Positions 23,431 to 36,490 are shown, numbered from the stretch's first letter. The stretch is DNA of 64,000 bases from Sarcophilus harrisii (GCF_902635505.1 NC_045429.1:163516997-163580996), one strand, 5' to 3'. Notes: generated by a model not told the origin, from the letters alone. A program made the numbers and translations.

Positions 23431-24828
23431 TTTCCAGTGAGACCTAGACAGAAAAGGATACATGAAGGATAAATGAACATACGTAGTGTCTCCAGGCAAG
23501 GTAATTATGTAGGAATTTTGTGATGAAGAAGGGAAGCTTCAGGGTCTATCTCAAAGAATGTGGGTTCATTGTAGAGAATGGGTAATTCATCATTATTATT
23601 TTCATGGAGACATCATTTTACAGGTCAATCTCCCTTCATTGCTGAGCCTCCAATGTTAACTCAATAAATATTTATTAAACACCTATTTTGTGTAAGGCAT
23701 TGGTTTAGGTGCAGGGAAGACAAAGAAAGGCAAAAATAGGCCCTGCTTTAAAGGAACTTGCCTTTGATTGGGTATGTTCTTTGCTTATAAATTACCAGAT
23801 ATGGAAAAGATTTATATAAACTAACCCAAAATCCACCCAAATCACCATCATCTTCTTTTTGTATTTTGCATTTTGAGGGGAGGCAATTGGGGTTATGCGA
23901 TTTACCCAGGATCACACAGCTAGTTAGCTAATCTGAGGGCACATTTGAATTCAGGCCCTTCTCATTTCAAGGCTGGTGCTCTATCCACTGTGCCACCTAG
24001 CTGCTCCTGAGTATCTCCATTCCAAATAACTACTAGATAAATCAAGTACAGTTTTTCAGAACATTCCAAAAAGATCATATGGTTATAGATTTAAATCATG
24101 ATTCAATGCTGGAAGTGACCTTAGAGATATATTGAGTCCTCCTCATTTTCTTAATTTACAGATGAAGAAAATGTGGCTGATGAAGAAGTTTAAATGACTT
24201 AGCTAAATAGCTAATAAATAAATCAGGCAAGATTTAGATCCATCTTAAATTTAAATAATAAAAAAAAAAGCAATCAATCCATTATGCAACCTAGCTGTCT
24301 AAGGTTAACTTTTTTATTATTCACTTTAATTATTTTAGTAATTAAAGTAATTACTTTAATACTTCAGAAAACACTTCTAAAGATTATAAACTTTTTAACT
24401 ACTATCTTATCTACATCACTTTATATTAATTCCCCTGGCAGCAAGGGTGAGAGGCTCATGTTCAAGTCCAGCTATTAACCCTTTAGCAAGCACAAAATTT
24501 GTGCCTGAGGAAAGATTGGTCTCAGATGGTCTTCTATTCCTGCACTCACATCTTTCTGTCTGGGGAAAGCTTGAAGGACAGTATTCTGACTCTACCCCTA
24601 GATCCTGTCAGTAGAAAATCTATTTAAGATTTTAGACAGTATTTCATTACTTTCATGACCATATTTGCCATGTGACTTCAAGCATTATATCTATTCAGGG
24701 AAAATAAATCAAGCCTAGGATTTAGTGGGGGTGACTAGTAAACTTGTAATGCTAATGTTTTCCTTCAGTGTTCATTTTATAACTTCTGTGCTAGGTAGCA
24801 GAATCCTGCTGTTATCTTGGTTGTATGG
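23431..24828. other. Gene-free region with SINEs
   Basis: A dispersed repeat at 23655-23770 ('cctattttgtgtaaggcatt… gacaaagaaaggcaaaaata') resembles 19195-19330. A minus-strand tRNA SINE lies at 23870-24008 ('caattggggttatgcgattt', 'gctctatccactgtgccacc'). A MIR-like piece lies at 24110-24245. The rest is unclassified, with no gene. Confidence 0.5.
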
Positions 24829-25181
24829 TGTGAAGTCCGAGTTAGCTCCCTGTTGACCTCAGGATTCACTTGAGTCAGGATCAGCAAAAGTCCTTGATCT
24901 TTAGGGGGAGAAGTAAAGGAGATGGAAGAAACTGCCACAAGCTCTCCACCTACCGACCTCCCTTCTCCTCGTTCTCCTCCAAAGCTAATGGCTTGTTTTA
25001 CTCCACCCCCTAATCCCTCCTACGATTATTTGTATACACCAAAAGATCGAGCCAGCACAGACTAGTGGGAAAGGCCATTTTACCAAGCATATGCTAATAG
25101 AGTATTATCCAATAGGCAATTAGCTTTAAGTGCTCGGTTGTCTGATTCCAGTGCACCTATTCAGACTTTCAGCCCTTTACA
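24829..25181 (-). mobile_element. Solo LTR, 353 bp, with 6-base target duplication
   Basis: On the minus strand it begins TGTAAAGGGCTGAAAG and ends GGACTTCACA. An exact target duplication gtatgg lies at 24823-24828 and 25182-25187. The 6-base duplication and the similar termini link it to the class II ERV at 5952-8300, though the bodies differ. Partial relatives lie at 51582-51830 and 56331-56590. Fossil solo LTR, no coding part. Confidence 0.85.
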
Positions 25182-25454
25182 GTATGGGGTATACTAAGTT
25201 GGCTCATTTCTGCTTCTGTGATGGAATTCTTCCTATAACCAAGACATCTACCATCTTTTGAAGGAAGATTTCTGGTTTTTTTTCTCTTATCTCTGATTAG
25301 TCATCTATTTATCTCCTACTTCTGGCTACCATTCACTTTTATTGAAACAATGATTCACCTTTATTTGATCTATCACCAAACAATCTGATGATCAGCGAGA
25401 GCACACAAATTAAAACCACACTTGCTACCATCAGACTGGCTACATCACCTACTG

Positions 25455-25496
<42 letters not shown>

Positions 25497-25860
25497 CCTG
25501 GTGCATCCAACCAGAACTTTTTAGATGAACAGTTGTTTTTATATATTGTATCTTTTCTATATTTACCCCCTTGCAATATAATTGCCAAGTCAACGACTAT
25601 CTGGTGGTTCTGAAGGCCACTGATTCAGACTTGAAGCACACTCTACTGAAAGCCAAAGTTGATTATAAGCAAGGAGATAGTTAAAACTATAACCTTGGGT
25701 CTTTGAACCCAGAAACTAGTTATGAGAGTTTTTACATGCCAAAAAAAGATTACATTTGATCCTAGAAAGAATAGGGAACTACAGGGATATATTGCATGGG
25801 GAAGGGTTCTCCGACATAGTCAGATCTGTTTCTTAAGAGAAATAACTTTTGAAGCCATGT
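25182..25860. other. Gene-free region with (TA)n
   Basis: (TA)n microsatellite at 25459-25494. Otherwise nothing recognised. Confidence 0.5.
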
Positions 25861-26924
25861 GAAAGATAGTTTGGAATAGGGAACGGTTTCAAACAAGGAG
25901 ATCACATAGGAAATGTTTTCAGTAATCTAGGTGATAGTTTATCTTGAAATACAATCATGATAGTATGAATGATGAGACTTTTCTAAGAAATGTGGAGATA
26001 TCCTTCTTAGGTCTCTCCTTCACTCAGATACCCTCACTGGCTCCTGCCATACAAATTCCACAGATAGATATTGAAAGGCCTCAATAATCTGACATCAATA
26101 GACATTCCCATCCTTATCATGCTTTTCCAGAAAGTGTCCTAGATAAATTTCAGCATATTTAATCATAGAATCAAACATTTTGGGCTAGAGAGGAACTTGT
26201 GTGTTGTCAATTTATAGTTCAGGAAAATAAGACCTAGAAAACTCTAATGATTTATTCAGGATCACAGAGACCATGAGAGACACAAAAATTTAAATCTAGA
26301 TGCTCTGAATCCCAGTGCAGAGTGCAGAGCTCTTTATAACTGGAGGACACTGCTTCTAACCAATTTTTGTCTTATCCTTACTTCTCCTGTTTTCCTGTTT
26401 TCATGTCTTTGCTCATCCTACCCCCCCCCTTTTTTTTTTTTTGCAAAATACATTCCCTCCTCAAACTATTGAGTACTTTCCTTTAAGGCAAAACTCAAGT
26501 GTCATTTTATCCTTCAAGTAATTCCAGACTCTGACTCCCCACCTTCTTGAGAGCAATCTCTATGACCTCCTATCCTTGACCAAATCAGAATGGTAGCATA
26601 GTATTCTGCTAGGCATTGGATTTGGACTTAAGATATGAACCCTAATTCTTCCTCAGATCTTTACTAACTGTGTGAAGACACTGGGCAATCAGTGGAACTC
26701 TCAAGACCTTAGTTTCTTCCTCCACAAAATAAAAGTGTTGGACATCATGATTTATAAGGTCTAAATTGATGCTTTTATTCTTAGAGCATTTTACCTTGCT
26801 ACCTTGTTTATGCTTAATTTCTTTTCTTTGTATTTCAGTTATTGCTATCTATAACTTCCTGATAGATTATAACACAGTCTAGTTATGATTATTTATGTAT
26901 GTGTATGTTTCTATTATTGTTGTT

Positions 26925-27118
26925 CAGTCACTTTGATCTTTTCATGACCCCATTTGGGGTTTTCCTGGCATCTCATTTTGTAAATGAGGAAACTGAGGCA
27001 AAAAGGGTTATGTTTGCCTAAGATCATATAACTAGCAAGTGTCTGATTTCCAATTTGAACTGAGTTCTTCCTGACTTCAGATCCAAGGTCTTTCCACTAT
27101 ACCACCTAGCTACCCTTT
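26925..27118 (-). repeat. tRNA/CORE-type SINE
   Basis: 'cccatttggggttttcctgg', 'gtaaatgaggaaactgaggc', 'gttcttcctgacttcagatc', 'ccactataccacctagctac'. Copied with the block at 58580-58785. Confidence 0.75.
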
Positions 27119-27838
27119 GGATATAAAAATCCATTAATCTATTTTTCTATCTATCATCTATTTTTTTTAATCTCGAGATTCTGACATTATGCTTAGCAAA
27201 TAGTTTTTAAATTTTTGTTAAATTTACAAATGAACTGACATGTTTTCATTGTCTTTCATTACAAAAATTTATTGAGCTACAGTACCACATATATGGCCTT
27301 CCTGCTAGGAGCTGTTGAATGAAGTCATAACTAGCAGGGAAATGGGTCCACCAGTCTGGATTTATGGGAGCTAATAGTGCATTCAGATTTATACAAACAT
27401 TAAGTTTTCTACATACCAACCAACAATTACAAAAGAAACTTATATGGTATGAAAAACTTGGGAACTTTCACTTTAAGTTTTGATACAGCATTCTAATATT
27501 TGTGAACTCAATGTCTCAATGCAGTACCTTTTTTTTTTTCCTTTGCAGTAAGTATGCATTAATGTCCTTGCCAAAGAGAGCTTGTAATCTATGGATATAT
27601 ACATAACTAAAACATCATATGGTATTTTCTTCTGCAGAAGCGAATTCACATGCTACAAAGGAGAAAGTAGTCATAGGGAGAGTTGATATTTTTGATGTGT
27701 GGTTATGTAATTTATCTCATGTACATATGCTGTCTTCTACTTTTAATTGTAGGGAAAGGACCATTTATTATATATCTGTATATCACTCATGTTGTATACT
27801 ATTGTATTGTGTATTTGTTGAGTGAAAATATTTATTGA

Positions 27839-28000
27839 ATTATAAACTTATAAATATTTATATATATTTATATATATAATATATAATAAATATATATAAT
27901 ATATAAATATATTTATATAAATATAATTTATATAATATTTATTATATTATATATATATTAATATATAAATATTATAAAATATTTATTGAATTATAAACTT
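27839..28000. repeat. AT-only, partly palindromic tract
   Basis: About 160 bases of almost pure A/T built of tatatttatata, aatatataataa and ttataaatatt units with many inverted halves. It is bracketed by two copies of 'tattgaattataaact' (27832 and 27980), as if the tract grew within a duplicated stretch. Confidence 0.85.
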
Positions 28001-28966
28001 TGCCAAAACAAACCCAGAAAAACACTTAAATAGTTTACACTTATCTAAGCAAAACAAAACCTAAAAGAGCATCAATGATCAGTTGCAGTTTGGTTCTATT
28101 ATGTGAAAAGGAAAGAGTCTAATGAAATATAATATGCCAAGATATTTTGTAAATGTGATTAAAATGATTTAAGGCAGCATTATCAGAGCCTACAATTTGT
28201 AGGGAAAGGTAATATCAGATAATTCCCAAAGCCTGTCTCAGCAGCAAGGAGAAAGAGAGTATTGCTATACTAGCAAGCAATCAGAAATAAGCAAGACAAT
28301 CACTATTAGAAAATGATACCTCACACATCATAAATTAGAACTTAGTCTAACTTTATACCCAATGAAAACATCTCTGGTCAAAGTGTTACTTGATTAATAT
28401 TACAAGGAAATATTTATTAAATAATGCTTTTTCCTTAGGCAGGAAGAAAAAGAGGATTAGGCTTTTCTTGGAGGTTGTCAACCTGTGTGGGCAGTCAGGA
28501 ATAGGTAGGAACCAGTGCACACAAATGAAAATTGAATAAATAGAGGAGGGGCACGATTGTGATAGCTGAGATATTTCACAGGTTCTTGGGAAATTTTGGA
28601 GATACAAAATGAAGTCAAGAAGAAAAGTTTAAGAATACATATCAGGGAAAAGAGTAGTGGAATTAAAAAAGTAAGTGAGCCAAAAAGCCAGGGTGTTTAT
28701 TGGAGCAGAGGCATTAATATTATTCCTTTGTAATATCTGCCAGGAATTTTGTTTTTGTCTAATTTTAGAGAGACATACAACTGCCAAAACTCTGAAAAGC
28801 AGAGCCAAAAAGACCTGGACAAAAAAAAAAAGAATTATTCCTTTTTCACCTTCTCTAAGAGATTTGTTAATTACATTTAGTTTAGTCATTTAGTAATAAT
28901 AAAGTGAATAATTTAGAAAATCAAAAATATCGGGAGAAACAAAAGTGAAATTTCTCATTCTAACTT

Positions 28967-30010
28967 TTATTCTTGTTCAGAAAACAAATTCATTGTTGAA
29001 GAGCCATTCTGTAAGATTTTTCCAGTCACAATGAGTTTTATAGCTTTCCGAAACCAAGGGTAAAAAAAAGCATAAATCAGGGGATTCACAGCTGAGTTAT
29101 AATAAGCAAACCAACAGCAAATTTCATACACGTAGGCAGGGGTTACAAAGCCAAGAAAAGCATCAATTAATGAGTCAAGTGAGTAGGGTAACCATGAAAT
29201 TAGAAAAGCAATCACAGCAATACCCAGTGTTTTTGCTGCTTTTCTCTCCCTCTTGGCTACTCTGGCTTTGTAACTATCTGAAGAGGAAGATTCCCCTTTA
29301 CTACTTGTGTTTTCAATCTTCCTAGCCTGAAATTTCGCTACAAGAAAAATCTTAGAATAAAGAATAATCATAATTAGACTGGGTATGAAAAACAACAAAA
29401 AATCTATTATGATCCAGTTTTGATTCACAGCAATCTGACAACCTCCCACACAGGTGAGAGCACTTACTAATTCCTCCAGTCCATCATCATTGATACCTGT
29501 GTAAAAAACAGAACCACTGTAAGACATAGTGATGGTCCAGGAAAGAGTAATGCATAATCCAGAGACAGAGATGGTGAACTTGGTTGGATAGACTAGAGGG
29601 TCTGTAACAGCAATATATCTATCAATAGAGATGAAGCACAAGTGGAGGAGAGAAGTATAACAAAATGCAACATCAAAAGTGGTATGCAGTTTACAGTAAC
29701 TCTCTCCAAAATACCAGCAGCTCTCTATTGACCTCACCATGCTGAAGGGCATCACAGAGACTCCCACCAAAAAGTCAGCACAAGACAAGGAGGCAATGAG
29801 AAAATTGGCTGGAGAATGCAGCTGCTTGAAGTGTAAGATTGAAATCATGACCAAAAGATTTCCCAAGACAGCCAACAGAACTCCAGAACCAAAGGCCAGG
29901 TAGAGAATGACTCGAGATGCAGGAGAATAGGGAATCTGAATGCAGGACCCATTGATGTTCTCATAGCAGAACTGTATAGCTGCAGTCAGGGACACATTGC
30001 TGTAGTTCAT
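28967..30010 (-). CDS. Trace amine-associated receptor, TAAR6/TAAR8-like (gene B)
   Basis: Complete 347-residue TAAR. An in-frame ATG at 30106 would add 32 residues, but the start at 30010 aligns with gene E and gives the family length, so it is preferred. Seen: N-glycosylation N20-G-S; TM3 Asp3.32 (D113, TTFDVAF); D130-R-Y; ECL2 TCVGGC; a TM5 Asp (D203, IIIDFLLFF); ICL3 rich in Ser ([22 protein letters not shown]); TM6 FLISWLPY; and the signature [34 protein letters not shown] and the C-terminal TMNLFSEQE match TAAR8 and TAAR6 wording. Two acidic residues facing the ligand site are the pattern linked to diamine recognition in TAAR6/8 (family knowledge). The nearest paralog is gene E, with 12 differences in the last 148 residues by hand count. 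Confidence 0.95.
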   Translation of the reverse strand: MNYSNVSLTAAIQFCYENINGSCIQIPYSPASRVILYLAFGSGVLLAVLGNLLVMISILHFKQLHSPANFLIASLSCADFLVGVSVMPFSMVRSIESCWYFGESYCKLHTTFDVAFCYTSLLHLCFISIDRYIAVTDPLVYPTKFTISVSGLCITLSWTITMSYSGSVFYTGINDDGLEELVSALTCVGGCQIAVNQNWIIIDFLLFFIPSLIMIILYSKIFLVAKFQARKIENTSSKGESSSSDSYKARVAKRERKAAKTLGIAVIAFLISWLPYSLDSLIDAFLGFVTPAYVYEICCWFAYYNSAVNPLIYAFFYPWFRKAIKLIVTGKILQNGSSTMNLFSEQE

Positions 30011-30340
30011 GATTCTTCTGAACCTTTCAATATTTATATTTCTTGTGATCACACAGAGCTTTACAATGGTAAGAAAATAAGCTGGTGTCCATACAAAAGA
30101 TACCATTTATACTTCCAAAATAGCAGGAAGTTTTTCCAGGTTAAATATCTGATCAGAGGCACAATTATCTCATACAATTAGAAGTTGTTGATATTGATGA
30201 GTTGCATTAATAACTGAGAAAAAAGCAAGCAAGTCATGAGTTTTGACTCTTGATATTCTACACAAGAGATCTGAACCTCTAAGAAACTTTCTTAAGTAAA
30301 CAGCAAAAATATTGCGGTACTTCCCCCAATAAAGGGGCAC

Positions 30341-30348
30341 CTTTTATT
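30341..30348 (-). promoter_or_regulatory. TATA-like element upstream of gene B
   Basis: Minus-strand ttaataaaaggtgcccctt, 331 bases before the preferred ATG. Matched by 61857 upstream of E. A donor-like agag|gttcag follows at 30276 and has a counterpart (agag|gtatag) in E. Confidence 0.3.
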
Positions 30349-33300
30349 AATATTCCTTTTTATCTGATCCAAGTTTTTCCCCAAACCTGCTGTGCTCTCA
30401 GAAAGTCAGCAAATGAAACCTCATCCCTGAAAGGCCATTAGAGGGAATCCCAATAGCATATGGTCCCAGTAGTTTAAGCTGTGAACTGTGAGAATACTCT
30501 ATTTTTTCCTCCTCCAGTAATCATTACTTAAATATTCTAGGGACAAAAGGATTTATGAATTCAACCTATGTTCTCTCCCTCAGTGATGTGATCTGATTAA
30601 CTATAGAGATTTGTATCAGCTATGATAATATGATAATATGCAATCAGCTATAACAATGTAATTATTGACAGTCTCCAAAGACTTTATCTACCAATATCAG
30701 CCTCTTTCTATTAACTGCAAAAAAACAAAAAACAAACAAAAAAAAAAAAAAACCAGAAAACATGGACTTCAAAAGTTATAGTATCAACAAAAATTCATAC
30801 TTTAATATACAGGACTTTAATATAATGGGTGCTTGCAGTATAGACTTTAGCCAATCCACACTTTCTCTGTGAAATTCTTTTCCAGGCTTTTTCATAAACT
30901 TGCAAATTTAGGGTATAGAATGAGACATAGGCATTTGTGTAAATAGGTCTATGTATTGATGTTTGTGATTGAATTGTTTTCAGTCCAATGCTTTGTGACC
31001 TCATTTGAGAGTTTCTTGATAAAGATACTGCAATGGTTTGCCTTTTTTTTTTTCCACTTCATTTTTACAGGTAAGGAACTGAAGCAAACAGGGTTAAGTG
31101 ACTTGTCATGAGTCACACAACTAATCAATACCTGAGGCCAATTTGAACTCCACACACACATGCACAATACACACACAAGAATGTAATTACATTTATATAT
31201 TTACATATATCCATCTATTGAATGAATTTGTTTTACATGATTCTACTTGACTATTTTTTAAAGGAACCAAGAACACATGCTGATGATTGTTAAGAAAACA
31301 GGGAATACTATATCTTCTCAAAGATTGATTCATTGACAGTTTTCCTTATTTCTCTTAGAAATGAAAAGTTCTCAGGAAGATTTATTTTCTTACATTTGCT
31401 GGCTTTCCTATCAGGTTTTGATTTGCCTTAAAATAAATTAAAATTTTTAATGATAGTCATCAGAATAACTTAGCAATAAGAACTGATTTCAGGATTTGAC
31501 TTTCATTATCAACATCATTGGCTATTTTCATGTGTTGAATTTAAAATTTCAGTGTCAAAATAAGGTTTTCTATTTATTTATGGCTACATTAAAGCATTTA
31601 TGATAAAACTTGGCTTTTGGGAAAGACAACTAAAAATTGTTATTTGACTTCCATCAATTATCAAGAGTCATTTGGCCCTTGATGTTTGAGTGAGTATGTC
31701 TCAAAATATTCAATAATTAGTATTTGAATTTGAAAAGTTATTTGGAGTATTCAAAGGAAGTGAAAACAAGATTTTTACTCTTCAGGATTTCATTTTCTTT
31801 TGATGTTAAAAGCAAAAAAAAAAAGTTCAAACAATGCAGGAAGACTAAAAAAAAGAACAATAGAATTATAATAGGCCCAAATAGAACTTGGACAATTCTT
31901 AGTTCATTGGATTAGTTTATACAGAGAAAGTCAAGATGGAAAAAAGGACTTAGGAGCACCATAGCCACTTTATGACCCAGGAAAGACACATTTTGCCATT
32001 TTTTATGAGGAAGAGATATGAACCAAATCCTTCACCTCCAGTAAGATGCAAGGGATTTCTCAGCATATGCTTTACCAGCCAAGAAACAGCTAACAGAATA
32101 GAAAATGATTAACTTGGAAGAGGAAGCTTTAGAAGCATCTGATTGGTAATGGAGTCTTCATAATGTGAGCCTGGAGCTATTAGACAACTAGTGGCACAAT
32201 GCATGGCGTGGTGCATGTGGAATTGGAAAGACCTGAGTCCAAATCCTCTCTTAGACATTTATTGTTTGTGTGACACTGGACAAGCCACACAAACTCTCTG
32301 GCATTCAGTTTCCTTATTTGTAAGATATATATTTATTTAGAACACACACACATATATGTATATGTAGAATAAGGCTTCTTAACCTGTAAGTTGTGATCCC
32401 ATTTGGGATGTGTAACTGAATGAGGAATCATAAAATTATGATTTTTTTAATCAGCAAATGTTTGATTTGTATATCTATTTTATATATCTATATATCTGGG
32501 GTCTCATAAAAATTTCTCACATGAAAAGGAATCATGAGTGGAAAAAGTTTAAGAAGCCCTGATTTAGAAGAACTGGCACTTAAACTCAGATCTATGGACT
32601 TTGTATGCATTATATTTCTTGATGCAAATGCATTCCATGATTTCTCAATAAAGTATAAATTGTGAGAAAACTTTCCAGTGGTTCTCAAACTTTTGTTTTC
32701 AGTATCTTTATCCTATTAAAAATTATTGAGGATCTCTCCAAAATGTTTTTGTTTATCTGGGTTATATTTATAGACATTTACCATATTGGAAATAAAAACT
32801 ATTTTTGAATTTGCAGACCCTCTAAAAGGGTTTCAGAGATCCTCAGGATTCTCTAGACCATACTTTGAGAAACACTGGTAGACTTTCTGAGAAAAACAGA
32901 AGGATGTAAGAGGTCATGAGAATGAAGTGGGAAGGGAAATATAAATTAGGTACCTATTTTTCCCATGATATTTATCCACTATTACGGAAATGGTAGATGC
33001 CAACCTTTAAGTTGTATGCAGAATTTTGCATGAACTTGGAATAAAGACTGTACTGGGATACAACATAAAAGACTGAGCCACGGAAGAAGGAAAGCTTTGT
33101 AGCAGACAGCTCAATTACCTTGAAAGTATTTAGAAATTTTTGTAATATTATTTGGAAATTGTCTTGCCAACTAGAGTTTTATTATCTAACATTGTTCAAA
33201 CTTTTTTTCAGTGATATGTGACTCTTCATTACTCTATTTGTGATTTTCTTGGCAAAGATACTAGCATGATTTGCTATTTCTTTCTCCAGTTCATTTTACA

Positions 33301-33930
33301 AATGAGGAAACTGGGGGAGACAGAGTTAAGGACTTGTCTAGAATCACACAGCTAGTAAGTATCTGAGACCAGATTTGAACTCAGAAAGAAGGATCTTCCT
33401 GACTTTAGAGCTTGTACTCTCTCTTCTGCACCATCGAGCTATCCTCATTAGTGTCTTCCTACATTATTTGCATATATATTTTTTCTCAGGGAATTAAAGA
33501 GAAAATGGATCAGATCTTGAAATAGAAACTCAATTGGATTCAATGGATAGCAGCATGAAGTTCTGCCTCTAAAGGAGCAATATCCAACCTATCTAAATAA
33601 TATTTAGTTTTAAGGTATTTTTGAATTCATGTACAATTTTCTTATTTAATATGAAAACAAACCAAGGCCTATGAAGGTTAAATCCGAAGTCATATAGGTA
33701 GTAAGTTTGGATTCTGTTCATCTGGACTGACATGATGATTAATGTAAAAGAGAATGGAGTGAATTTTGTGAACATCAGTTACGGAAAAAGAGAGATGTGG
33801 TTCCTTGTATGAAATCCTGTATCACCAGGGAATGTTGGAATTTGAGCACCTGGCTACAAGTGATAGATTAGTGGCCCAAAATTTAAAAACAAATGCTGGT
33901 TTCTTATATTTCTTCTGGCATTAGAAAACC
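30349..33930. other. Upstream flank of gene B
   Basis: No gene. 30349-32700 parallels 61865-64000. Contents: A-run 30720-30753, a minus SINE 30960-31150, the boundary block 31925-32320, an unclassified stretch 32330-33190, and a minus SINE 33195-33445 ('caaatgaggaaactggggga', 'aatcacacagctagtaagt'). Confidence 0.55.
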
Positions 33931-34267
33931 AAGTGGGGGTAAAGCCTGGGCAGCAACACAATGATTGTATGGCCCAGAAAATATGAATTTTTTTCCATGA
34001 AAAACAGTTACAAACTAAACTCTCCAGTAAAATTGGTGGGCACCAGCCCCACAGAGAATAGTGTAATCAACTTAAATGGAAAGCTTTAGAAACATGATTT
34101 GGGAAGTGAAGTCTTTGTAATCTAATCCTGTTTTCAAGACACCAGAACCATTAGACAGCTTAAGTGGAAAAGTGTATCAAGTTGTGAATATAGAGCTTGA
34201 AAGATGAGTTCAAATCTTCCCTTAGACATTTATTATCTGTGTGACTCTGGACAAGTCATTTAACTTT

Positions 34268-34690
34268 CTTTTTTTTTTAATTTAAGCTTTTTAATTTTTA
34301 CAAAATCTGCATGGATAATCTTTCAACATTAACTCTTTCTCCACCTTCCTCCTACTTCCTCCTCTAGATGGCAAGTAATCCAATATATGTTAAGCATGTA
34401 AAAAATATATATGTTAAATCCAATATATGCATATATATTTATATAATTATCTTGCTGTACAAGAAAAATCAAATCAAAAAAGGAAAAAAAAGAAAAATAA
34501 AATAAAATGTAAGCAAACAACAACAAAAAGAGTGAAAATGCTATGTTGTGATCCACACTCACTTCCCACAGTCCTTTCTCTGGGTGTAGATGGCTCTCTT
34601 CATTACAAGGTCATTGAAACCTACCTGGATCATCTCATTGTTGAAAAGAGACATGTCCATCAGAATGGATCATTGTATAATTTTGTTGTT
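34268..34690 (-). mobile_element. L1 3' end inserted into a MIR-like SINE
   Basis: Minus-strand L1 3' UTR and last ORF2 codons: T-run at 34269, 'cctcctctagatggcaagta' and 'ggtgtagatggctctcttca', as in the L1 at 45493. It splits a SINE that is whole at 1728-1870. The flanks 'caagtcatttaac' (left) and 'caagtcattagat' (right, from about 34692) look like the target duplication. Confidence 0.7.
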
Positions 34691-36437
34691 GCCAAGTCAT
34701 TAGATTTTTTATTCCTTAGTTTCCACATATATAAAATGAGGGGCTTAAATTTGATGGCCCCTAAGGTCCCTTCCAGCACTAAATCTTACCATTTTAATGT
34801 ATTTTGCTCCATTTCCCCTACACCATCCTGAAGGAGAGAACATTCTGTATAAATATATTGGTTTTTCTCTCTCTATATATGTGTATTGCCTCCAGTTTTT
34901 CCATAAGATCCATTCATTATGAAATAACATACCTCATGATATCCAATATAATGGCACTGAACTAAATTATTTCTTTAAAATCAAATGCCAGCTAGAAATA
35001 TGTCATGAGCAATCGAAGAAGTAAGATTCTTCTATATTCATTGTAAATTCTAACTGCTAATACAACTATCCCTCATACCTTTTATATGACCAAAAAGTCT
35101 AATAGGCATCGTCTGATCACTTACTAAACTATTCCTAAATGTTGAATAGTAAAAAGTGAGAAATGTTTCAATTTCCCATGGACTATAGATATGCCCCTCT
35201 ATAAAATACTTATGCTCTAGTGGAAGCACAAACCTATAAGCTGTGTCATCTGATTTCCATAAAGGGCATTCAACAGTGATATAAAGCAAATCATTAAGTT
35301 ATAAGAAAGACACAGCTTGTTTGACATTTTAATATTCAATTTAGAAATCACAACACAAAGAGAATCATGTTTTCTAACAGTTTTGATGTTCATTGAAATA
35401 TATACAACTTATTAAAAGATTTCATGATTTTACCTTATATATCTATAATGTAGTTTCTAAAGAATTAAAACATTTCACAATCTCTTTTCAAAATTTGCTA
35501 ACTTTTTATTTGAAGAGGAAGAAATTACATTTCATGGAATTAATGACTATGCAGCAAGTAGTAACAAAAAGTTATTGTTGCTTTTCTGTTCTCAAAGAAG
35601 TCCATGACATCAGGGAGGTGATGCTATGACACACAAGTGAATTGGATTGAAGTGAGGGAGGGCTGTACAAGGTCACCAGCCTTACCTTCCCCTCTAGAAT
35701 TATCTGGGTCTAGTGACAAGATATAGATCAGGACAATTGGAGATGGCCTTTGGAGCAGTGGGAACCTTAGCTTATTGTTCAGTAGGTGATTAAGAGTAGT
35801 TAAGAAATGAGGTCAAAAATGGCCTCTTTTACCTAGTCAAGAAAAAAAAACAATCAGGGAGGGACAAACCCTCAATGTTTCTGGCAAAAACAGAACCAAT
35901 TGCTTTAATCAGGGCCCAAGTATTGTCCAAATGAGGCTTGGTCTGGGACCTAATGTTGTTGAATCAATAAGAGCCAGATAGATTTGGATTTAAGGCATAA
36001 TCCTAACTCAAAAACTCCAAGAAATCTTGTGAGGTTTAAGTTATAAAAATTTACATTCCTTTGGGAAGAGAACCTGCAAATAAGGGTATGGATACCTATG
36101 TGGGCAGAGGGAAGAGAAGGGAAAGGAAAAAAAAAGGGTAGATAAAGAGAAGGTATAATAGAAGCAGAAAACTGTGTTGCCTAACTCCAATTCTAGTCCC
36201 CAGTAAGGCAGCTCATATTGCTATTCTTACTCAGAGAGGTTGTTTGTTTTTTCTCGAAGGGGACCCTGACACCAAGGAAATGATGCCATGATATTTAAGT
36301 TAACTGGATTTAAATGAGGAACCCCTGGGAAAAGTCACATGTTATACCAAAAGTAGAATTTTCATAGTTGCAACATATTTGATAGTATGTGGTGGGCAAT
36401 AGTTCTTTCTGTCTAGATACACTCTCACATACACATT

Positions 36438-36442
<5 letters not shown>

Positions 36443-36490
<48 letters not shown>
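36443..36490 (+). repeat. (TA)n microsatellite
   Basis: Uninterrupted TA repeat of about 48 bases. Confidence 0.95.

Larger units (their letters stand above)
25861..28966. other. 3' flank of TAAR gene B
   Basis: Runs parallel to 57500-60431 (flank of E) almost throughout, including the L2-like piece (25995-26160), MIR-like pieces (26165-26340, 26595-26770), the minus SINE (26925-27118) and the 3' UTR region (28040-28966). The AT-rich insert 27839-28000 is not in the E copy. Confidence 0.65.

Noticed and set aside
23870-24008. tRNA-like heads of SINEs as possible tRNA genes
   Set aside because: They carry SINE bodies and tails and no complete cloverleaf; repeats derived from tRNA, not genes.
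30011-30106. Start codon of gene B at 30106
   Set aside because: Alignment with gene E and family length (347 residues) favour 30010.
34427-34831. 134-codon plus-strand ORF
   Set aside because: Antisense to an L1 3' UTR running into a SINE; low-complexity Lys-rich start and no family match.
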